From Oryzias latipes (Eukaryota > Chordata > Actinopteri > Beloniformes > Adrianichthyidae): a stretch of DNA of 64,000 nt. Shown here one piece after another: positions 48,501-60,500 of this stretch. Made by a program: the position numbers and the translations under genes. Where the stretch lies: the NCBI RefSeq assembly GCF_002234675.1, contig NC_019867.2, positions 26,649,166 through 26,713,165 on the forward strand, in the 5' to 3' direction. Numbering within the stretch: position 1 is the first letter of the stretch; each line of letters opens with the position of its first letter. Below the pieces are notes generated by a model, which had not been told where the DNA came from, searched no databases, and was given only the letters and a program-made list of their open reading frames with translations.

Positions 48501-51500
48501 TAGGGGTTCCGACAAGAAGCCGCACAGAAAACAGGGTTTAAGACACACTTATGGTGCACGTAAGAGTATAAACAACCTTTTTCTGTGTAAACCTTTGATC
48601 AACTTCAAAAGCTAAAAGAAACCAGCTAAGAAACGTCTGATTGGACATTTCCTGATTTGAATGCTGCACACCGCCCCTAGAAACTTATGTATTGCATGTT
48701 CTATCATGCAAACTTCAACTAATCATCAAGGAGAAATTTAATGAAACTATAAAAAGGTAATTGTGAACAATATTTCTCCAGTATGTGACCGTGTGTTTTA
48801 TGACTGTTGATTCCTTGAGGGAGGACAGGCTTCTACATGATTGGTAGTGAGGATATCAAACCCACGGCTGTACTGGAGCTGCTCAGTGGATGACGGAAGA
48901 CTAATGCTGGGGGCAGTTACCAGATTAAATAGCAACACTGGACTCATAAACACATAAAGGTTAAAAAAGCACATAGAAAAACAGTGATTACTGGGTTTTC
49001 TTCACTGTATTTATACATAGTGTGACCTCAGATGAGCTGCTGTCTGTAGAAACTCCTTAGTTACATAAAGGATGACAGGGAACGGAAAACCAACACAAGG
49101 TTTGCCGGGCCTCACCTCAGCCACGGCTGTGTAGACCTGCAGTATCTGCTCGTGCCCTTTGACCTGGCGCACGCTGATTTTGCAGGAGAGCTGGGCCGTG
49201 GCAGGGCTAAATCTTTCCAGAGCAAAGGTGCAGTGCATAGGCTGCTGGTTGCTGCACCACACTTGGGAGAAGGAGAATTCCTGAGGAGGCAGAAAAAAGA
49301 AGACATCAGAGGCAGTAAGAAACACACAGCAGCTTGAACATATGCTTTGAACAAGATGATGCAGCTATCCTTATCGGGGCTGTCACTGAAAGGATAAAAG
49401 GTAAGAGCTGGCTTTCAAGTCTGCATAATTCCATGGCTTCCTAAATTATTGCATGGAAATAACCCTTTAAGAGAGTTTTACATATACAACCTGAATCTTA
49501 ACTCAGCAGAGCCCAGTTTTGATGTATTATTTATTCTTAAGGTAGAGACCCATCTATGGGAAAATACCACAGACATCTGTTAGTCCATCTCACTTGTATC
49601 TGCGAATTAAAAGTTATATGATTACTGCTGAGATTGTAAGTATTTCGGATTGTGGCTTTAAAATGTGCTGCGGATCATGAATCCTGTGAGCAGTATAAGA
49701 GGATGGGGAGGTGTTCTGGACGGGGAAACCTGGGATGCCTTTTGACAAGAAAAGCTTCCTTGATGTATGGTTCCATGGTTGGCCATTATTCTGCACCTGT
49801 TCCATGAGAGACAGTCTCAGCACTCATAAATAAGGAGAGGTTGGGTTTTTCCACTTTAACACTTTCCCTCAACATTCAGGTGTTCAAGCAACAGCACACA
49901 GGGGAGCTGAGTTTAGTGTCTCAGAAAATGGCAACAAACAGTGAAAAATGTTCATATTTAATACAGCAACTATTAATGGCTGCATCAATAAAAAATTATG
50001 GAAGCATGTACTTTTATATTCTTTCTCAGGGCAAAACAGTGGCGGAGCTAAACGTTTTATACAAGAACAGCAGAGTGGAATATAATTACATATTAAATGG
50101 TTTTCAAACCGTTTTATTACTTTGCTATTAATATTAAAACAGCAGTTATTTTAGCTGAGGTGCTATTGCTAACGCTTAAAGAAGCTTATATTAATGATCT
50201 CTTAATCTATGTCAAAAATGACAATAATATTGACTTAAAGAAATTGAGAGAGCAAGTGGGGGGATAAAGCTTTTTGCTGGAGGGGCAGCTGCCAACCCCT
50301 AAATCTCCCGTAGCTCTCCCCGTGGGGCAAATGTGATTCAGAACTGATGTTGGCTCCTTACGATGATGTTTCTTAGATATACATACTGAGTGAGTCACTC
50401 TTTTTTCCTTGGTTTCAGGATGCTGTCCAACAAGATGAAGGGGAAATGTTTGTTTAGATGAAACAAAACTGTGACAGAAAATGAAGCTTTTATATTACAG
50501 CAAATACAATTCCATGGATCAAACCCATTACAGATGTTTGAAAGTCCTGCCTCAATCATCTTTTGATCTATTGGGCAAATGTTTCCTCGTGGTCTATTAG
50601 TTATGATTGTGCTGATTAAACTGTGTCGTTTTCTGGGACAGAGCGACAGCAGTTTATTCAAAATTCCCCTCTGAGCTGCGGCGACCCAATACTTCCCATC
50701 ATCCCTTTGTTTACACTCTTCCGCTAACTTACAGCCCCTCAAACCCTCAACCTTACACCACTGGTGCAAGAAAAATGGTGAGCAATATTGGAGCTACCCA
50801 GCCGTACAGTTTTTAACCAGATGCCAGCTTGGATGAGGAAAAAAAAGTTGTACATGGGTCTATTTGTCTGCAAGACGAAGCATCAGAATGGACCGGAGAA
50901 GGGGGAGTGAGCTGATGATTGTAGATTTTATGTAACAAATACAAGCTTATTCAAACTGTATTTTTTTATCTGCTCCTGATTCACCACAAATTGAATAAAG
51001 AAATACTGAGAAATGCAATTAGAATGTCAACCTTCTTTATAAATGTTCTCCATTACGAGAAAAATACCACAGGAACATGCTAAAAAAGACATTTTCATTG
51101 CAGTGGGTCTTTAATTAAATTCTATGCAAGTAGATTCTGAGCCAATAATAACAGAAAAATGTAATTTATACTTATATTAAACAACTGGATTTCTAGTTCT
51201 GAGTGAGTTCACTTTGCTTTGTTTGTATGATGAGAGTTATGGTTGTTTTACAAATAATAATGTAAGAGGACACTGTTTTGCTCCTGGGAATATGCAGACT
51301 TGGAAGCAGGAAAACGTAACTGAAATAAATGATTGCAGGAGAAGCCGTCTTCAGCAGCTCTGCCTGATGTAAAAAAAAGGTGGTTATTGTGCCCTAAGGC
51401 CAGAGACTTTTAAAGGCGATATTTAAGGAGCTACATCAGCCATTATAAAGCAGTTTTATTTTTGTTTTTACTCCAGCAATCACTCAGTTTTTGTACTGTT

Positions 51501-54500
51501 ATGTGTGTGTGCATTAGCTTCCAAGTATTTGGTGCTTTTTGTAAAGGAATTCTTGAGGGATATTTTTTTCTGACAAAAGCTTTGTGTTTATTGATGAATC
51601 ATTCAAGATTTTTTTTTTATAAAATAAAATACATTTACATATGATTACAATTTAGCTTTCTTTATTTTTTACTTAAAGGGCTTTTATTGTGTTTTGCTCA
51701 AACCTTTCAGAGTAAACTACATCTGATAAAATATATTACCGTAGCTTTGGCACACGAAATAACGTTTTTTCATAGTTCACTTTTTTACCCGGAAGTAAGA
51801 CGACTGGATGCACCGCCTTTCTCTCTTTATAGCTGCTGCCCATTTCATGACGTCAACCTAGCCTCGGCAGCGTGTCTGCGTTCCGCCCACGAAAACAAAC
51901 AACATCCAAACTTTGACAAAGATGGATGTGCATACTGTCTATATAAAAGTTTAGCCGATAATCGATAACTCCGTGGAGAAAGTGGGTCTGTGTGTTAGCC
52001 TGGAGGCGGTGCTGGCAGCACTTCACTTATCTACGTAACAATGTGAGGACTCGTTTTTGCCGACTTGGAGGGGCTGGTGCTAAGAGAGCATGTTTTTAGA
52101 GGAATGCCCAGAAATGAGTGAACAGATCAAAATACCGCTTTGGCTTGTTTTCTGTGAGGAAATAACATAATACACTTAAAAGCTCAAAAAAGTCGTTTTT
52201 GCATTATATAGGCCCCTTAATCATGTAATATAAATAACAGAGTTAGGTTAAACAACACTTTATCCACAGACAAAGCTTCCTACAACATACAAGATAAAGT
52301 GTCTTCTCCTTTTTTTTTTTTCTTACTGTATAGCATCTGTTATGAGAGATTTTTTGAGACTTGTATCATTTATTTATTTATTTATTCTTCTCCTCGAATA
52401 TTTTGCACATTTAATTTTTCCTTTCTTTGCACCTTGATCCCCAAATTTGGGACAATTCCCCATGATAAATAAAGTTTATCTCATTGTTTCTTATCTTTTC
52501 TATACTGTGGAAAAACAGAATCTTGTTGTTCTTACCCCATTGACAGTTATTTTGCTCATTTAAAGAAAATCTGCCAATCGAGTTAGAATTTTGGTCTTAT
52601 TTCCTAGGGCCCTGCTTTTGCATTTTACTTCTTTGGGGTTGTTTATCACTAGAAAAATAGAATTTTTAGGAAGGATGTTTTCTATGTTTCCAACACCACA
52701 GCAGTGGTTTACCCACCTGACATGTTGTAAAGGGTTTGATGCTCCAAAGAAACTGGGGAACATCCTGGATTGACACCTGGAGGTTGAAAGTATTAGCTTG
52801 GAAAGGCAACATCTTTGGCTCTTCCAGAAGCTGACCCCCTCTGGTCCTCTCTGCTGCCACCACTCTCTGGGGAAGAAAAGCGTGGAGGGTCAGATGATGA
52901 AACTCAGAGAAGTAATGGAAAAAAAACACATAAAGAAAAAGACATTTACAAGCCAAACAAACATGCATATTTTTAAAGTGGAAATTAAACAGAGTGCAGG
53001 AGTAGCAAGACAAAAAAGTCTTGTGCATATTACTGAATTTTGTTGTTGTCCTTTAGGCTCGCTTCTTTTTTCCATTTGAAAGATGGCTTCCTTTGCCTAT
53101 CAGCAGAAACACCTGTTTCCCATCCATTGCTCTGTCACATCCACTAATTGACTCCCCTCAAATATTCATGCAGATGCATGCTGCCACGAAGTGACACCCA
53201 GTCTTCAGCGAACAAATCCTACAAGCGGCGTGTTCGCATTAGCATTACATCAACAGCTCTGACATGACAGATTGAAAGCTCAACGTAATGCAGAGGGAAT
53301 TTATGTACTGGGTGGGGGCTGGCATCCTCATCAAAAAATGTATGTATTATGATTAAAGAGCACTTTTATTGGAGCCTGCAGGAATGTATCAGTCATACCT
53401 GCTGTGCTGTGGTGAACATGTCCACAGCACAGTGTTTAAAAAGCAGAAGTAGACAGATCTCTACCAACAGAACGCCACAGAGGAGTTCATGGCTGAAACC
53501 ATGTGTATGCAAGGGTTTCCTAACGCATGCATGTGTTTACACGATTAGTTTGGACATACTCCATAACATCGCTGCTTTACACTGGCTATGGCATATGGAT
53601 ATGTGTAAAAATGCAGATGAAAGTCACGCTAGATATGACAGCAGGGAATCTAAAATCTTCCTCAGCCATCTGCCTATTTTTTTCTTTGTGTCAGCAGCCA
53701 GCTAATGCTGCACTGGACTCCGGCTCTCTGGCAAAAGCTCTTGATGTGCTGTTTGACACTATTCCTATGCATATCTCAGATCATTTTTTTATGGCAGAGA
53801 CAATGTTGCAATGCCAGACAAAACTGAGAAATCCTGCCAGTAAAAGCATTTCCGAATGGCAGAGAGAATGCTCCCCATCCAGTGCTCCTTGAGCTTCTGT
53901 TGTGTGAAACGATAGGTACATTCGATTGAAAAAAGAGCCAGAGCATCCCACCTGAGATGCGTCATGAGATCCTAAACTAAGAACGCCTTTCAAGCATGTA
54001 TTGCCAACATCAGTCTGCAGCCTTCTGTTAGTTAGTCATGTTGGTTGTCATACACCTTGAAGTGAAATTAGTACACTGTCTTTGATTCGTCCATCTATTT
54101 TCCAGGTCTCCGGGTTGCTGGAGCCTATCCCAGCTAATGTGGGGCAAAGGAATCGCCATTGATCTATCCCCTAATGGAGTGATGAGTTCCAGTTTCAGCT
54201 AAACTCTGGAACAACTTGGTGGTTTTAATCTACCATTTCAACTCGCAATAGTGAATGTCAAACAGGAAAACACTAAAAAATGCGTTTAAACCAAATCTTA
54301 GATTTAAAACCTATAATCTAACAGTCTTAAGCTACGTTTACATTGTATGCGATTCATGCAGTAGAGGCGATCGGATGTCCTGTGGTGAGTTTTGAGTATC
54401 AGGTGCGGTGCGGCGGTCTTGCAGCAGCGTGTTTCCAGAGTTTAAATATCTGAACTTTAGTTCAAAGTTGGTGTTGTGTAAACCAATCAGGAACTCAGCT

Positions 54501-57500
54501 TTGGCCTGTGACATATTGATGACATGATCAGCAGATGAAATCCCAAACAAGCATGGAGGAGAAGCTGATTGTTGTCGTTTGTTCTCCTCCCAGACTTTGA
54601 GGCATTTTTCTTTTCTTTTTTTTAGAGGGAACAATAAAAAATGTCCTCTAATTTTATTCTTGTTTTAATGTTTTGCCTCCTCTGAGTATTGCGGGATAGT
54701 AAATTGTCAAACGGGGTCACTAAGAAACAGAAGTACAGCTAAGAGCGTCTGTCATTCAGACGTATTATAAAGTCAGAAGCATATGGAAGTTAATGCTTCC
54801 ATGTAGCGATAACATTGAACGCACACACACTCTTCAAGGAGGCCACATTACCAAACAAGTAAAACCCTCATAAAGATTTCTAATGAAAAGTGAAGATAAA
54901 ATTGGGCACTTTGGAAATCAGTAGGTTCTCCACGATGACTGAACAGCTACATCTTAAGTGGATGACTTGCTGAAAAGATCCTAAATCTTCTTTCTCTTTC
55001 GGCTTTTCCCATCAGGGGTCGCCACAGCGAATCATCCTTTTCCACCTCACTCTATCATGAACATCTTCTACCCTAACGTTAGCCAACTTCATGTCCTCTG
55101 TTAAGACATCCATATATCTCCTCTTTGGCCGTCCTCTTGCCCTCCGGCCAGGCAGCTCCATCTCCAACATTCTTCTACCAATATATCCACTATCCCTCCT
55201 CTGAACATGTCCAAACCATCTCAGTCTGGCTTCTCTGACTTTGTCGCTAACACAGGCAACATGGGCCGTCCCTCTGATGTACTCGTTCCTTATCCTGTCT
55301 AACCTGGTCACTCCTAAGGAGAACCTCAACATCTTCATCTCTGCTACCTCCATCTCAGCCTCTTGTCTCTGTCTCACTGCTACCGTCTCTAACCCATAGA
55401 GCAGAGCTGGTCTCACCACTGTCTTGTACACCTTTCCTTTGAGTCTTGCTGGCACTTTTCTGTCACACAACACTCCTGACACTTTCCTCCAACCGCTCCA
55501 ACCTGCCTGCACTCGCCTCTTCACCTCTTTTCCACAATCCCCATCACACTGAACTGTTGACCCCAAATACTTAAACTCCTGCACCTTCTTCACCTCAGTC
55601 CCCTGTAACCTAACGCTTCTACCTTGATCCCTCTCGTTCAGACACATGTATTCTGTCTTACTACGACTGACCTTCATACCTCTTCTTTCCAGAGCAAACC
55701 TCCACCTCTCTAGCTGTTCCTCCACCTGCTCTCTACTCTCACTGCAAATTACAATGTCATCCGCAAACATCATTGTCCAGGGAGATTCCTGTCTTACCTC
55801 GTCTGTCAGCCTGTCCATCAGCATAGCAAACAAAAAAGGACTCAAAGCTGATCCTTGGTGTAGTCCCACCTCCACCTTGAACTCCTCTGTCTGACCTACA
55901 GCACATCTCACCACCGTCATACTTCTCTCATACATGTCCTGAACTACTCTGACATACTTCTCTGCCACTCCAGACGACCTCATACAGTACCACAGCTCCT
56001 CCCTCGGCACCCTGTCATACGCCTTCTCTAAATCTACGAACACACAATGCAGCTCCTTCTGACCTTCTCTGTACTTTTCCATCAACATTCTCAAAGCAAA
56101 AATGGCATCAGTGGTGCTCTTACGGGGCATGAAACCATACTGCTGCTCACAAATCTCCACCTTCTTCCTAAGCCTGGCTTCCACTACTCTTTCCCACAGC
56201 TTCATTGTGTAGCTCATCAACTTTATTCCTCTATAGTTGCTGCAGTTCTGCGTGTCACCCTTGTTTTTAAAGATCGGGACCAGAACGCTTCTCCTCCATT
56301 CCTCAGGCATCTTCTCACTCTCTAAAATCCTATTGAACAACCTTGTTAGAAATTCCACTGCTGTCTCTCCTAGGCACTTCCATACCTCCACAGGTACGTC
56401 ATCAGGACCAACGGCCTTTCCGCTCTTCATCCTTTTCAGAGCCTTCCTAACCTCATCCTTTCCAATCTCTGCTACTTCCTGCTCCACAACAACCACATCT
56501 TCCTCCCTTCTTTCCCTGTCATTTTCCTCGTTCATCAGCTCCTCAAAATACTCCTTCCATCTTTTCTGTACACTCTCTTGGGTTGTTAGCACCTTTCCCT
56601 CTCTGTCCTTAATCACCCTTATCTGTTGCACGTCCTTCCCATCTCTGTCTCTCTGTCTGGCTAGCCTGTACAAGTCCTTTTCTCCTTCCTTTGTGTCTAG
56701 CCTGTCATATAGCTCATCGTAAGCTTTCTGTTTGGCCTTTGCCACCTCTCTCTTCACTCTACGCTGCGCTTCCTTGTACTCCTGTCTACCTTCCTCAGTC
56801 CTTTCTACATCCCACTTCCTTTTAGCCAACCTCTTCCTCTGGACGCATTCCTGTACTTCCTCATTCCACCACCAAGTCTCTTTACCGTCTTTCCTCTTTC
56901 CAGATGACACACCTAGCACCTTCCTACCTGTTTCCCTGATAATCTCTGCTGTAGTTTCCCAGTCCTCTGGAAGCTCATCCTGACCACCCAGGACCTGCCT
57001 CAACTTCTGCCTAAATTCCTCACAAGTTTCTTCATTCTGTAGCTTCCACCACTTGGTCTTCTTTTCTGTTTTCCCTCTCTTCTTCTTCCTGACCTCCAGA
57101 GTCATTTTACACACCACCATGCGGTGCTGTCTGGCTACACTCTCTCCTACCACCACTTTGCAGTCATTAACCTCTCTCAAATGACCTCGTCTGCATAGGA
57201 TGTAGTCCACCTGAGTACTCCTACCTCCACTTCTGTATGTCACTCTATGTTCCTCTCTCTTCTGGAAGTAAGTGTTGACTACAGCCATTTCCATCCTCTT
57301 CGCAAAGTCCACCACCATCTGTCCCTCCAGATTCCTTTCGTTCACACCAAACCTGCCCATCACCTCCTCATCACCTCTGTTGCCCTCACCAACATGCCCA
57401 TTAAAGTCTGCTCCAATAACAACTCTCTCTCCTCTGGGAAAACTCTCTATGACCTCATCCAACTCACTCCAGAATCTCTCCTTCACTTCTAACTCACAGC

Positions 57501-60500
57501 CAACCTGTGGCGCATACCCACTGACTACATTCACCATCACCCCTTCAATTTCTAACTTTAAGCTCATCATCCTGTCTGAGACTCTTTTCACCTCTAGAAC
57601 ACTGTTTACAAACTCCCCTTTCAGAATCACTCCTACCCCGTTTCTCTTCCTATCAACACCATGATAGAAAAGTTTGTATCCTCCTCCAATACTACGTGCC
57701 TTGCTGCCCTTCCACCTTGTCTCCTGCACACACAGTACATCTACCTTCCTTCTCTCCATCATGTCTGCCAGCTCTCTGCCTTTCCCTGTCATTGTGCCAA
57801 CGTTAAGAGTCCCTATTCTCAAACCTATGTTCCTGCCTTTTCCCTTCTCTCTCTGGCCACGGACCCTTCTGCCTCCCCTCTTTCTTCCACCAACAGTAGT
57901 CAAATTTCCACCGACACCCTGTAGGTTAACAGCATCGGTGGCGGTCGTTGTTAACCCGGGCCTCGACCAATCCGGTATGTCTAAAGTGTTGTGGATGATT
58001 CGCATGGTTATTTTGGCAATTTTTACGCCGGATGCCCTTCCTGACGCAACCCTCTCTATTTATCCGGGCTTGGGACCGGCACAGAAGTTACTGGCTTGCA
58101 ACCCCTGTGGCTAGATTGAAAAGATCCTAAATGAGGGGGCTAAAAGAATTTGGGGGAAAACAATGTTTTAAAGATTTTTTTTAAATGGGCTTTATTTGCT
58201 GCCTTTGTTCAACCAGCATACTGCACTCATCCTGTCCTTCTATTTCTCTTCATCACCTTGACACTTGCACACAGTAATGAGATTTTTCTTCCTCCTTTGC
58301 CTTAAACCTACAGTTCTTCTTTGTAATGCACTTAAAAACATCTATTTCTGTCATTGACACGGTACGGCCTGTATTAGTATTTTTGCTTTGCTGTTACCAC
58401 AAGTGATGTGTGCAAGAGCCACATCGAATCCTCAGTGGCATGTGGAACAATGTCTCAGTTACATGAACTTCAGAACAAGACTCTGACAGCAGAAATCCAT
58501 GCCCCGCTTTTAAAGGATCCAGAGTTGGATTAGTCTGTCACAATTTTTGATGTTTTTCTAAATGGACTCTAGGGCTAAATCTGAATTCTTTCGCTATCCC
58601 TGTGGCTTCACTTTACCCCACCCAATTGTAGGGGCATTTGGAGCGTCTGAAAATGCATGTTTAGGGGTTACGGGCTAGGCATCCCTCCACTTAGAGGGTG
58701 TTAAAGGGCCAATGCCATGTTATTCTTATAGGTATGGTAAACTATATCCACACATATGATGATATAGTACCTTTGGCAAACAAAAATAAAAACATTTGTA
58801 AATGAAATATGTGTTCTTTTCGCAGCTAATTTTCCTACCCGGAAGTAAGACATCTCCATCTCTGAGGCTCTGGCTTTCGCTCCTTGTGGGTGATGGCCAT
58901 TTCACAACGTCAACCTACAGCCAGCCTCGACAGCATGTCTGCGTTTGCCCACAAAATCAAACAACATCCAAACTTTTGCAAAAATGGATGTGCATATTAT
59001 GCAAACAAAAGGTTTTGGCCAAACACTGTTAGCTCCGTGGAGAAAATGGGTGTGTGCGTTAGCTTGGGGCGGCGCTGGCAGCGGAGACTCGTCCTTTGGA
59101 GGGGCCGTTCTCTACGTCAGCTCATGGAAACCCACTCGTTTTTGTGGGTTGGGAAGGGCTGGACCTCAGAGGAAGGAACATTATAATACACTTAAAAGCT
59201 CAAAAAGTTGTTTTTGCATGGTATAGGCCCTTTAAACAGACCCACTGACCTGTACTGTTTTCTCATTTATAACAGAAAATCTATGTATTGTTGTTGCAAG
59301 AAGTACAAGTAAAACAAAAACGATGCAGCAACTGATTCACTAGTTTGGAAGTTGTTATGGCAACATCTTTGAAGCATCACCAGCTTTAGTTTGATGTGAG
59401 TGCATTCTGCAGTTCAGTGTGATCCTTTGTCAATGTAAAGATGGGGTTGTTTGACATTGTTCATTTTGGAAAGTAACATTTTCTGGTATAGAGCACAAAG
59501 ATGTTTACAATTTCAGATGAGGATCCTCTCTTTGCTGCGCCTCTAAACACCATCTGGCTGCCGTGTCCTTGGTAATAAACTGACTGATGGGAGGGGTTTA
59601 ATGCATTTTCATCCCGAAAGAGGAACACGTCTTTTATGGAGACTGATGGTCACGTTTTTATAAATGTAATTTTAAAATAACAATAAATCCAAATAAAATG
59701 TTGGTAAATGCTCTGCAGCCTATGACAGTTTTCCTTCTGCTCTTACGTGATATACATTGTTGAGCCTGGGTTGTTTTAGCTCCACTGTATATCTGGGGGG
59801 AAAAATGTAATTCTGGAATGTTAGGTGATGCCATGTTTCTGTAATATTAACCATGAACTAAAACTAAATCAAATAAAACATGATACAAAACTCCCATTAC
59901 TCCCATGGTGGAGTTTTGTTTGTGGGGCATCAGGAAGACAAAAGTGTAAAGTGTAAAAACAAGTTTGTTTACTTATGTTCTTTTGCAAAGAGGTCAGAAT
60001 AATGCCCATCTATCTCTACAAATTATTCATGGTGAAACTTAAAAGACATTAATTAGTAAAATGGTTTTCAGACTTCAGATCTTCCTGAGGAAATCCACAA
60101 GATCTTGGAACTTTGGACTATACAGTATCTCTAACATCTTTACTGGAAGATAACTTGGAACATTTCCCATCAACCTAACAGGACAAGACTGGTGATGCTA
60201 CCAGAAGTAATCATCTCCAAAATGAGAAACTTCTCAACCTTTCAGTAGGTGCGAGCCAAACCAGATTGATCCAGTGATCGAAGAGCTGACCTTTATGAAT
60301 GTCATATGATGCAGGATCCAGTTTTACCTTCAAAATAGCCAGAAGACTAAAACCAAATTATACATGAAAGAGTATAATAGGATATTTCCACCTAAGAAAT
60401 ACACTCACCTGGCACTTTATTAGGCACACCTTGCTAGTATCGGGCTGGCCCACCTGTGCCTTCAGAACTGCCTTAATGCTTGGTGGCATAGATTCAACTA

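Noticed and set aside
55646..58114. Plus-strand open frames of 80-160 codons across the RTE
   Set aside because: They are antisense shadows of the purine-rich RTE ORF, and their Ser/Leu/Pro-rich translations have no domain.
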